DNA from: Deltaproteobacteria bacterium
GTDB taxonomy: Bacteria; Desulfobacterota; Syntrophobacteria; BM002
Length of the DNA: 32,727 bases
Reading direction: 5' to 3'
Assembly (NCBI GenBank): GCA_020353155.1
Contig: CP070689.1
Location: forward strand, 2,874,260 to 2,906,986
The notes beneath the pieces are model-generated. The model did no database searches and was not told the DNA's origin. It was given only the letters and a program-made list of their open reading frames with translations. Every line of letters starts with the position of its first letter. Position 1 is the stretch's first letter. Position numbers and translations under genes: made by a program. Positions 24,985-32,442 of this stretch are shown here, one piece after another.

Positions 24985-25058
24985 AAATGGTAAACGGTGA
25001 ACGGTAAACCGAATATGCCCCGGCTCAGCAACCGTTTACCATTTACCTTTTACCGTTT
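24985..25058. repeat. pair of facing heptad arrays, AAACGGT and ACCGTTT types, overlapping cbiC stop
   Basis: Left array 24985-25012 (aaatggt, aaacggt, gaacggt, aaaccga) and right array 25031-25058 (accgttt, accattt, acctttt, accgttt). Bases 24983-24998 are the exact reverse complement of 25031-25046 (16 bp). The cbiC stop codon is at 25050-25052, inside the right array, and its last codons (SKR) are array sequence. Confidence 0.87.
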
Positions 25059-25691
25059 ACTCTTTTTTGCGGCGAGATCGGCGAGAGCGTTGATGGTGGC
25101 GGCGGCCACAGCACTTCCTCCCTTCCTGCCTGCCACTGTTATGTAGACCAGCCCAGAATTCATCAACAACTCTTTGGCCTCCGCCGCGTTGACGAAACCT
25201 ACCACCATACCCACAACCAAAGCAGGTCGAACTTCCCCCTGTTGGAAGAGTCTCACCAGTTCAATTAAGGCGGTGGGTGCATTCCCGATGACTGCTATGC
25301 CACCCTCTAGAAGATCTCGCGCTCGTGAGACGGCTGCAGCGGCGCGGGTAATGTTCTCAGCCCTGGCAGCAGCGATCACCCCGGTATCGTTTATGAAGCA
25401 GTGGACCTCACTGCCAAATGGAGCCAGATGGGTATTGGTGATCCCGGCCTGGGCCATACGAGTATCAGTAACAATGGCTGCACCTTTGCTTATTGCGGCA
25501 ATACCATCCTCAATCGCCTGCTGGTGGAAGCGGGTATCTTTTATAAAATCAAAGTCCGCAGTTGTATGTATTAGCCGGCGGACAATTGCCCACTGTTCAG
25601 CTGCCAGACCATGCTCCCCCGCCTCCTCTTCGATGATTTTAAAACTCAACGATTCGATTTCAGCTGGTTCAACCTTGGTGATCTTAACCAT
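25050..25691 (-). CDS. cbiC: cobalt-precorrin-8 methylmutase
   Basis: CbiC moves the methyl group from C11 to C12, giving cobyrinic acid. The 213-residue product matches the family: RRLIHTTADFDF with the catalytic-type His42, AAIVTDTRMAQAGI, then NAPTALIELVRL and LVVGMVVGFVNAAEAKELL, and the C-terminal RKGGSAVAAATINAL. GTG 25706 would add five residues, but ATG 25691 has GAGGA 7 nt upstream. The C-terminal SKR and the stop codon lie within a heptad array. It is 95 bp downstream of cbiA. Confidence 0.95.
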   Translation of the reverse strand: MVKITKVEPAEIESLSFKIIEEEAGEHGLAAEQWAIVRRLIHTTADFDFIKDTRFHQQAIEDGIAAISKGAAIVTDTRMAQAGITNTHLAPFGSEVHCFINDTGVIAAARAENITRAAAAVSRARDLLEGGIAVIGNAPTALIELVRLFQQGEVRPALVVGMVVGFVNAAEAKELLMNSGLVYITVAGRKGGSAVAAATINALADLAAKKSKR

Positions 25692-25786
25692 TATCTGTCC
25701 TCGCACTCAGTGATGTCAGTGGTCCTTTGTCCGTTGCAGCTCAATTGGTTCCCGACCTGGAGGTCACTCCTACAGGGAGCTGTTCA

Positions 25787-27199
25787 TTATGGCGAGCTCG
25801 TTTCTTGATATTCCTTGCAACTTTCAACAAAATTACCTGCCATCTCCGGATTACTACCAAAATGAAAATGAATATAGCCCGCCAGAGTATTGTAGACCAT
25901 GAAACCATCTGGTCTCACTTCCATTCCCTCGCGGTTACTAACTTGGTATAGGTTAGCAATCTCCGAACTTCCATTGATCAATTCCGAGTAATGAAACTCA
26001 TGACCCCTGGCCCTGAGCCCCTTTGGCCCCAGCAAGCTATCCTTATTGAGAACGACCTCGCGGTAACCAAGAGCCTTCCGGCGAGAGAGCATCCGGGTTC
26101 TAAATGGGTAAAGACCAACCATGGGATAGTCTCGTTTCTCTACCTCAATTGAACGGGTGAGGTACATGAAACCACCACATTCTGCGAATATGGGCATTCC
26201 TCCCTTGGCTGCTGCCAGAATCTCTATTTTCAGATTCTGATTCTCCGCAAGCTTAGGGGCAAAAAGCTCAGGGTAGCCCCCCCCCAGGTACAGACCCGCC
26301 AGATTAGGGGGTAGTTGCGAATCCCGAACTGGCGAAAAGAAACAAAGTTCCGCACCGAAATGAGTCAGCAGATCCAGATTATCTTGGTAGTAGAAACAGA
26401 AGGCCTCATCCCTGGCCACCCCAAGGCGTACCCCAGATTGGCTTGCCTTGGGTAGTGGTATGTCATCACTTTTCACCCCACTGGTCGGCAGGGAAGACAG
26501 CTTGTCTAGCTCAAGATGTTCTTCCAGCATGGAAGCCAATGTATCAAATATTTCAATATCATATGGATCTTCATCCGAAGTTACCAACCCGAGATGTCGT
26601 TCTGGAATGGCTATTTCTTTCGAACGCGGCAGCCCCCCTAGAAAGGCAACGTTTGGAATCGACTCCATTGCCTCAGCCAGAAATCGAGTGTGATTCTGAC
26701 TTCCCACCCTGTTCGCTATGACCCCCTTTAGTTGCAGGTCTGGGTCGAAGGTCTCGAAACCGTGGACCACGGCAGCTATACTCCTCGCCATACTACTTGC
26801 ATCTACAACCAGGATAACCGGACTGTTTAGCCATTTTGCCATTTGGGCAGTGGATCCTGCTTCAGAGCGTCCATCATACCCATCAAACAGCCCCATCACC
26901 CCTTCCACTATCCCTAAATCCTTACCGTACATGGATTTGGAGAAGGTTGCCAGATTGTAGCGCTTGGAGAGCATCCAGCCATCAAGGTTTCGGCTTGGCG
27001 TGCCCAGCAGTCTGGTGTGGTGACCTGGGTCAATAAAGTCAGGCCCCACCTTGAAGCCCTGTACCTTTAGTCCTCTTTTCTTAAATGCGGCCATCAAACC
27101 CAGGGAAATGGTGGTTTTGCCCACTCCCGAGTGGCTGCCGCCAATTACCAGACACCTGGGACTATGCTGTTTTTCAAGATTCTTATTGGTTCCAACCAT
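25787..27199 (-). CDS. cbiA: cobyrinate a,c-diamide synthase
   Basis: CbiA uses ATP and glutamine to amidate the a and c side chains of cobyrinic acid. The 470-residue chain has an N-terminal dethiobiotin-synthetase-like ATPase half, with P-loop GGSHSGVGKTT at about residues 20-30 and FKVGPDFIDPGHH, and DLGIVEGVMGLFDG. The C-terminal amidotransferase-like half has GLYLGGGYPELFA and the nucleophile Cys341 in FAECGGFMYL; the last part has GHEFHYSE. The start ATG 27199 has only a weak Shine-Dalgarno. It is the first gene of the second cbi block. No cobalamin riboswitch was found in the roughly 960 bp upstream. Confidence 0.95.
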   Translation of the reverse strand: MVGTNKNLEKQHSPRCLVIGGSHSGVGKTTISLGLMAAFKKRGLKVQGFKVGPDFIDPGHHTRLLGTPSRNLDGWMLSKRYNLATFSKSMYGKDLGIVEGVMGLFDGYDGRSEAGSTAQMAKWLNSPVILVVDASSMARSIAAVVHGFETFDPDLQLKGVIANRVGSQNHTRFLAEAMESIPNVAFLGGLPRSKEIAIPERHLGLVTSDEDPYDIEIFDTLASMLEEHLELDKLSSLPTSGVKSDDIPLPKASQSGVRLGVARDEAFCFYYQDNLDLLTHFGAELCFFSPVRDSQLPPNLAGLYLGGGYPELFAPKLAENQNLKIEILAAAKGGMPIFAECGGFMYLTRSIEVEKRDYPMVGLYPFRTRMLSRRKALGYREVVLNKDSLLGPKGLRARGHEFHYSELINGSSEIANLYQVSNREGMEVRPDGFMVYNTLAGYIHFHFGSNPEMAGNFVESCKEYQETSSP

Positions 27200-27226
27200 G
27201 TGGCTTCCGCAAAAAAGGTTTACTGC

Positions 27227-27454
27227 TTAATATCTTGGAAAGTTTACAATGTATTTAGTTAAAAGGGTTAAATCAAGTTTTACTTTCTGAATAATGCCTT
27301 CTTTTACTCTAGGCTCTAATTGCTCTGCGCTTTTCTCCAGGAGTTTCCCCAAAAAATATTTTCCTGCCATAGGCCACGGGGAAGCTACTCCACAACGATC
27401 ATATTCGCGCCATTTATTGGCAGAGTCCCTGTAGAGGAAGCACCATATCTTCAT
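27227..27454 (-). CDS. small hypothetical protein
   Basis: A 75-residue reading frame starting at ATG 27454 with AAAGGG about 6 nt upstream. It contains an aromatic N-terminal stretch (MKIWCFLYRDSANKWREYD) and an alternating charged/hydrophobic C-terminal half (GKYFLGKLLEKSAEQLEPRV). The frame stays open to 27730 upstream, but that extension is Pro/Arg/Ser-rich and looks non-coding. I do not recognise a family. It is the only reading frame between cbiA and the LysM gene that looks protein-like. Confidence 0.4.
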   Translation of the reverse strand: MKIWCFLYRDSANKWREYDRCGVASPWPMAGKYFLGKLLEKSAEQLEPRVKEGIIQKVKLDLTLLTKYIVNFPRY

Positions 27455-28163
27455 GCAGACCCTTTCGAGGCTGAGATTCGTGAAGACAGGTTGCTCAGAT
27501 GCTCGTTGTTTCGCAGCCTCCCCTTTTGGCCTTTGCTGATGTCTCTTCTGAGTGACTGGCGGAAGGTTTGTGCCACTTCCGCAGCTGTGGTTGGGGGACC
27601 CTCTGGCCCGCAGTAGCGAAGCGGAGGCGGGAACAGAGAGTGGGCGGCCTCCCCCGGCCACAGCTGCGCCAGCAGTGACCAGACCGTGAGACTCGGAACG
27701 CAAGAAAAGACGCAAAAAATGGTTTTTCACCTACGGCTGTTGTATTTACTCTGCGCAACCGCTTGAGGGCTGGGACATTCCCTTCGCTTCCGCTCGGTCT
27801 GCTCTTCTTGAGAGGCCGATGTTCTTCGAACCTAGGTAGATGGCAGCCCGAGCTGCGGATATTGCCACCCCCTGCTATATTGCCTGGCCAGGCTATTCTA
27901 TTGGAGTTGGCATAGGCTGGCAACATACGCCGCTACGGGAAAATCCCAGCCCTCAAGCTCAATCTTGACAAAGTGAATTGTATAGGCGATTTTCATTTGA
28001 AAACCATCCATAATGGTCTTATGGGCTTCATGCATAGTAGTTAAGCATTCATTCTCAGGAAAACTCCTTGGTTTTCTCAGGTTGCAACCTAGCATGACTT
28101 TTGCTAAAAAGGTTTAAACTGTGAGGCGGAAGTGCAGCTCCCTATTTTAGGATGTTCTAGCTC
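27455..28163. other. long stretch without a convincing gene
   Basis: About 700 bp separate the small frame at 27227-27454 from the LysM/FecR gene. Open frames on the minus strand at 27495-27926 and 27898-28095 exist; the first is Arg/Ser/Pro-rich and looks like noise, while the second (65 residues, with TIHFVKIELEGWDFPVAAYVA) has a more protein-like make-up and may be a small gene or a remnant. No heptad array, tRNA or riboswitch was recognised. Decayed coding DNA or an unrecognised RNA remain possible. Confidence 0.35.
28079..28090. repeat. 12-bp perfect palindrome upstream of the LysM/kinase pair
   Basis: AGGTTGCAACCT is self-complementary over 12 bp, 73 bp before the start of the LysM/FecR gene. 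It could be an operator, but no regulator is nearby and chance is not excluded. Confidence 0.3.
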
Positions 28164-29153
28164 ATGACGAACTTATTTAGTTTTGTTGGGCCACGCCGAA
28201 TTGCAGTCCTGCTTATATTTCTGGCCGCCACCTTGGTGCAAGCCGCATCTGATTCGGTCTTCACTGTTAAGGTGAGACCGGGCGACACTGTTAGCTACCT
28301 GGCACTCAAACATCTTCACACCTACGACCAAGACTTATTAAATCAAATCAAGAAGCTAAACCCCCACATTAGAGATCTTAACCGCATACAAGCCGGTCAA
28401 TCCGTGTATCTCCCTAGACCTCACGCAGTACCAGCGCAACCTGCTGCGCCCGCACCTCCACCCGTCTCCAAGAAGATGACCGCTGCAGCTTCCCGCGCAG
28501 TAGTCACATTAGTAGAAGGTGAGGTGCAGATGATGGCAGGGGGTGACCATACCTGGAAGAGTCTGAGCTCAAATGCAATCCTCAAAGGGGGAGACAAGGT
28601 CCGGGTTCTCGACAATGGGCGGCTAGAAATGGTCTTGGACAACCGCAGCGTCCTGCGGCTGGCGGCCAATAGTACTTTGGAGTTGAAAGAAGTGGAACGG
28701 AAGCCCGAAAAGGAGACCTACCGTTTCGCCCTCTCCCTCGGCAAAATGTGGACACGAGTTACTCGATTGCTAGGTTTTAACTCAAAATATCAGGTGGATA
28801 CCCCAACTGCCATTACCGCTGTGCAAGGCACCGTGTACGATCTACAAGTGGACTCCAATCAACAAACGCGCGTTCGTGTTCATTCCGGCAATGTCCTGGT
28901 CTACAACCCATTCGCAGGCGATCTAGCACCGGGAGAAAAAGTCCCAAAGTTGCAGGAGCCAACTCGCGTCCCTGGTCCAACTAGGATATCCCGTGAGGCG
29001 TGGGAGCAATTGTTACTCCAACAGTACCAGCAGGTGACCCTTGGCCGGGAAGGAAGAAGTACTATCTCCGCTTTCGATCTTGATAAGGCAAGAAAGGAGG
29101 CGTGGGTTCGCTGGAATGAAGCTCGCGACAAAGACTTCTATGGCGAGATATGA
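28164..29153 (+). CDS. exported LysM and FecR domain protein
   Basis: A 329-residue protein. An N-terminal hydrophobic segment (about residues 12-27) is followed by an AxA-like site in LVQAAS, giving periplasmic or envelope location. A LysM-type peptidoglycan-binding domain spans about residues 33-84 (VRPGDTVSYLALKHLHTY ... IQAGQSVYLPRP). A Pro/Ala linker follows, then a FecR-like beta domain from about residue 112 (VTLVEGEVQMMAGGD, LKGGDKVRVLDNGRLEMVL, TPTAITAVQGTVYDLQVD). The C-terminal 60 residues are helical and charged. The stop codon TGA overlaps the next ATG (ATGA), so it is coupled to the CHASE2 kinase. A sensor or scaffold role near the cell wall is inferred. Confidence 0.88.
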   Translation: MTNLFSFVGPRRIAVLLIFLAATLVQAASDSVFTVKVRPGDTVSYLALKHLHTYDQDLLNQIKKLNPHIRDLNRIQAGQSVYLPRPHAVPAQPAAPAPPPVSKKMTAAASRAVVTLVEGEVQMMAGGDHTWKSLSSNAILKGGDKVRVLDNGRLEMVLDNRSVLRLAANSTLELKEVERKPEKETYRFALSLGKMWTRVTRLLGFNSKYQVDTPTAITAVQGTVYDLQVDSNQQTRVRVHSGNVLVYNPFAGDLAPGEKVPKLQEPTRVPGPTRISREAWEQLLLQQYQQVTLGREGRSTISAFDLDKARKEAWVRWNEARDKDFYGEI

Positions 29154-31372
29154 GTTATAAAAAATTATTAATATTCATCATTGCGATTTTCTTTTTTTTC
29201 GCCTTTTGTCATGTCGCCTTATTTGGTCCTCTCGAAAACACTCATCTGAAAATTCGCGACCTTTTTTTTCGCTTTCGGGGTCCCGTACCAAATAACACCC
29301 TGGTTGCCATAGTCGCCATCGACGACCAAAGCATTGCCCATTACGGGCGCTGGCCCTGGCCGCGAGCACGGATTGCCGCCTTAATCCAAAGGCTCAGCGA
29401 GGCCAAAGCCCGCACCATTGGGATAGATATCTCCTTCTTACCCTCGCAGTCGCAAGCACAACCCATAGCTCCAGCAGTCGAACTCACCCCCCTCACGGAA
29501 TGGTTGAATATCCCCAGCCGCCAGGAAACTTTATACTCTAATGACCAACTCCTTGCCCTGGCCATCAAGAAAGCGGGCAATGTGGTTCTCCCCTTCTACT
29601 TTGAATTCAAAGGTTCTTCGGTGGAAGGAACCCCTGAGATATCTGAGTCTCTGTCCCACTCTGCCTACCTTTTATTTGATGACGTCAGCACATTGCCCTC
29701 TTTGCCCTTACTTCAGGCTAGCAGTGTCTTCCCGCCAACTCCGGTTCTGGCTGAAGCCGCAGCCGCACTGGGGTGCGTCAATGCTTATTTGGACAGGGAC
29801 GGCGTCTTGCGCAACGACCCCGCCATTATCTCTTACCGGGACCTATACTTCCCCTCCATGGGTATACAGCTGGCCCGTTTGTATCTGGGTCTTAGTTGGG
29901 CAGAGGTTAAGGTCAATAGCGGCGAAAGCATATTGCTTGGCAACCATTTCGTTCCCATGGACGATCGTGGATTTGTTGGGCTCAACTATAGTGGCGGCAG
30001 GGAAAGCTTTCCCTACCTCTCCTACAAAGATTTCATGGAAGGGAAAATTAAGCCCGAATTGCTTCGAGATAAATTAGTCCTTGTGGGCGTGGCTGCGGCG
30101 GGGTTACATGATCTTTGGTCCACCCCCTTTGGACCAGGATATCCAGGGGTGGAAAAGCATGCCACAGTGGTAGCCAATATCTTGGACGACCGTTTTATTG
30201 CTCAGTCTCACCTCAGTGGTATTGGAGAGGTGGCATTCATGCTCCTTATTGCTCTGGCCTTTGTCGCAGTTGCAGGTAGCCGCCGCTCCTGGCTGCTCTG
30301 GCTTTGTTGCTTTCTCCTCTTGGGATTGACAATATTAATATCTTATTGGGGCTTCAGTGTTCATCATCTCTGGTTCAAACCTCTTTTTCCAGCTTTGCTC
30401 GTCCTTTCCCTCACCCTAATGCTACAGGTGGTGAGATTGCCCTCGCCTGTGATTGCACCAGAAAAGGTGGATGAAACCCGTCTTCAGCCTGTGGAGACCA
30501 TGGCTGAGGAGAGGGCTGAAGTCCCCATTGAAGGGGAAGTCTCCAGCGTTGGTCGATATCAGATTGAAGGCGAATTAGGGCATGGCGCCATGGGAGTGGT
30601 CTACAAAGCCGTGGATCCCAAGATCGGCAGGTCCGTGGCCATCAAGACAATTAGATTGGACCAGACTCTCGGAGCCAAGCAACTCGCGGATTTGAAAGAA
30701 AGGTCTTTGAGAGAGGCCCAGGTAGCTGGCCAACTTTCACACCCTGGCATCGTCACAATATATGATGTGGTTGAAAAGGGTGGCCATCTCTATATCGCCA
30801 TGGAATTTATCGAGGGACAAGAACTTAGCCACTTCTGCACAAAGGAAAACCTCCTCAAACCTAGACAAGTAACCACCATAATTGGCCACATCTGTCATGC
30901 CCTCGATTACGCCCACAAAGAAGGCGTCGTCCACCGCGACATAAAGCCCAGTAATATTATGCTGCCCAAAGACGGTCGCCCCAAAATAATGGATTTTGGC
31001 ATTACAAAGATGATCACCTCTGATGCCACTCAAACGGCAGCCATGCTGGGTACACCAAGCTACATGTCGCCGGAGCAAATTGACCTCGAGAAGGTGGACG
31101 GACGCTCGGATCTCTTTTCGGTAGGAGCCATGTTCTATGAACTTCTCTGCGGCCAGCGCCCCTTTACAGGGCCCAATATTACCGCCATTCTCAAAAAAAT
31201 CACCACTGAAGATCCCCCTCCTCTGGCTGGAATAAACCCTCAAATACATCCGAAGCTGGAAGCAGTTGTTTCCAGACTTATGGCCAAATCTCCACAAGAC
31301 CGCTTCCAGAGCGGTGGTGAAGTGGTTTCAGTTCTCAAGAGCCTCCTGGAAGATTCCTCGATTTGGCAATAA
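29150..31372 (+). CDS. CHASE2 domain serine/threonine protein kinase
   Basis: A 740-residue transmembrane receptor kinase. One N-terminal helix (about residues 5-25) is followed by an extracytoplasmic CHASE2 sensor (about 30-340, with DLFFRFRGPVPNNTLVAIVAIDD, GIDISF and a C-terminal DKLVLVGVAAAGLHD). Three membrane helices follow (about 355-430), then a cytoplasmic Hanks-type kinase domain from about residue 468. The Gly-rich loop GELGHGAMG begins at 474, the ATP-site lysine is Lys499 in VAIK, the catalytic HRDIKPSN has Asp597, and DFG begins at Asp615; GTPSYMSPEQ is the P+1 segment. All key residues are present, so the kinase should be active. It is translationally coupled to the LysM/FecR gene, suggesting the pair senses the envelope and phosphorylates an unknown target. 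A heptad array follows. Confidence 0.93.
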   Translation: MSYKKLLIFIIAIFFFFAFCHVALFGPLENTHLKIRDLFFRFRGPVPNNTLVAIVAIDDQSIAHYGRWPWPRARIAALIQRLSEAKARTIGIDISFLPSQSQAQPIAPAVELTPLTEWLNIPSRQETLYSNDQLLALAIKKAGNVVLPFYFEFKGSSVEGTPEISESLSHSAYLLFDDVSTLPSLPLLQASSVFPPTPVLAEAAAALGCVNAYLDRDGVLRNDPAIISYRDLYFPSMGIQLARLYLGLSWAEVKVNSGESILLGNHFVPMDDRGFVGLNYSGGRESFPYLSYKDFMEGKIKPELLRDKLVLVGVAAAGLHDLWSTPFGPGYPGVEKHATVVANILDDRFIAQSHLSGIGEVAFMLLIALAFVAVAGSRRSWLLWLCCFLLLGLTILISYWGFSVHHLWFKPLFPALLVLSLTLMLQVVRLPSPVIAPEKVDETRLQPVETMAEERAEVPIEGEVSSVGRYQIEGELGHGAMGVVYKAVDPKIGRSVAIKTIRLDQTLGAKQLADLKERSLREAQVAGQLSHPGIVTIYDVVEKGGHLYIAMEFIEGQELSHFCTKENLLKPRQVTTIIGHICHALDYAHKEGVVHRDIKPSNIMLPKDGRPKIMDFGITKMITSDATQTAAMLGTPSYMSPEQIDLEKVDGRSDLFSVGAMFYELLCGQRPFTGPNITAILKKITTEDPPPLAGINPQIHPKLEAVVSRLMAKSPQDRFQSGGEVVSVLKSLLEDSSIWQ

Positions 31373-31448
31373 GAGTCAGGTTTTAGAGTAATTGCGAAAC
31401 CGGGAATACGCCCGAAGGGTGGGAGTCCGAAGGACAAATCCGCAATTC

Positions 31449-31504
31449 TACCCTGTGCCTTGCGCCCTGAGCCGTGTGCCCTATACACTACGCGCTACGC
31501 GAAT
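31449..31504. repeat. heptad array, eight units, TGCCTTG changing to CGCGCTA
   Basis: Eight 7-nt units (taccctg, tgccttg, cgccctg, agccgtg, tgcccta, tacacta, cgcgcta, cgcgaat) lie between the convergent kinase and PilZ genes. The word drifts along the array without losing phase. The stretch ccttgcgcc also occurs at the 477 array. Confidence 0.8.
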
Positions 31505-31524
31505 CCAGTGCGGAAATGTTGTTA

Positions 31525-32007
31525 TTAGATCGGTAGGTTAAGCTTACTCTCTTTTCTGATCAGTATATGGTAAGCCTTTAAACGATAGAGGGGAGGGAGA
31601 TTGCGAATGTCGCTAAGTATCTGAAGTATGCCTTCTCTGCGCACAAAGTCTTCATCGTAGAGTTTGGTCAATGAGTAATCCCGGATCAGGCTGAGATAGG
31701 GCTCCGCCAGACCAACGAATCTGATGCCTGTTCCCTGCCAAAGGTTTGTTTGAGCTTTATGGGGGCGGCTCCAAACCGATTCACCTTGAACTTGAATTGA
31801 GTTCATGGTTTCGGGCATTAGGAATTCCAAATTCATCTCCACCTGTATTCCAATAGGCTCTGATGTGGTAATGAAAATCCCACCTGTGCTCATATTGACG
31901 GCTCTCCCCATAACCATTGGGTAGCCGCGCAATTCACACTTAACGTCGAAATCCACTGGAATCCGGAGTCCTGTTCTCTTGCTCCGTCCTATATCGCACA
32001 AATGCAT
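31525..32007 (-). CDS. PilZ domain protein
   Basis: A 160-residue protein with the two c-di-GMP binding elements of PilZ domains: RTGLR (RxxxR, residues 11-15) near the N-terminus and NMSTGG (D/NxSxxG, about residues 38-43). The beta-barrel continues through LEFLMPETMN and GIRFVGL. The C-terminal 50 residues are helical, with no second domain recognised. No signal peptide is seen, so it is a cytoplasmic c-di-GMP effector with unknown output. It converges with the kinase gene; the intervening gap holds a heptad array. The Shine-Dalgarno before ATG 32007 is weak. Confidence 0.87.
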   Translation of the reverse strand: MHLCDIGRSKRTGLRIPVDFDVKCELRGYPMVMGRAVNMSTGGIFITTSEPIGIQVEMNLEFLMPETMNSIQVQGESVWSRPHKAQTNLWQGTGIRFVGLAEPYLSLIRDYSLTKLYDEDFVRREGILQILSDIRNLPPLYRLKAYHILIRKESKLNLPI

Positions 32008-32137
32008 AGCTCACGCGCCCCGATGTTTTGAGACCACAAAGGCTAACTGAGCATGTGCAAGAGCAGTACCAAGGAAGGTCGCCAATCATTGAGACAGAAA
32101 AACTTAGTTTAATCAAAATGTTATAATTTTCAGCGAG

Positions 32138-32215
32138 ATTTGGCCCTTAACGCATTTGGCCAAATAGCCAAAAGCTATTTGGCTATTTGGCCAAGATTTT
32201 GCCTTAGGGCCAAAT
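32138..32215. repeat. nested perfect palindromes (78-bp cruciform-like element)
   Basis: Inner arms TTGGCCAAATAGCCA (32156-32170) and TGGCTATTTGGCCAA (32180-32194) are perfect reverse complements over 15 bp with a 9-bp loop. Outer arms ATTTGGCCCT (32138-32147) and AGGGCCAAAT (32206-32215) are also perfect over 10 bp. There is no T-run, so a terminator is unlikely. Confidence 0.85.
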
Positions 32216-32391
32216 ACCCTCTTCGGAGACTGTCCAAAAAACTTCGCAATACCCTCCTCCTTGACGGGGGAGGGCTAGGGTGGGGGTGAAAAAATAAGTG
32301 TTTTTTCGGCTATTTTACAAATCCCCCTCCCCTTTATCCCCTCCCGCCAGGGGAGGGGAAATGAGCCATTGGATAGCCTCCGAAGGGGTAT
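32214..32391. mobile_element. MITE-like palindromic element with terminal inverted repeats
   Basis: Terminal inverted repeats of about 22 bp (32214-32236 against 32370-32391) differ by two mismatches and one indel. Inside is a second long imperfect dyad of G-rich (about 32251-32287) and C-rich (about 32321-32359) tracts. It carries no ORF. A G-quadruplex pattern is at 32266-32286. GC-rich palindromic repeats of this look occur dispersed in many bacterial genomes; whether it has copies here cannot be seen from one window. Confidence 0.6.
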
Positions 32392-32442
32392 TCCCCTGGT
32401 GCGCACGGGTGAGAAAGGTGATTAGGCGATATGGCAAGGTGG

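Noticed and set aside
27495..27926. 143-residue minus-strand reading frame
   Set aside because: Composition is Arg/Ser/Pro-rich with no domain, no good ribosome site, and an overlapping alternative frame; it looks like chance.
27200..28163. second cobalamin riboswitch upstream of cbiA
   Set aside because: No B12 box or other conserved riboswitch segment was found on the minus strand in this gap.
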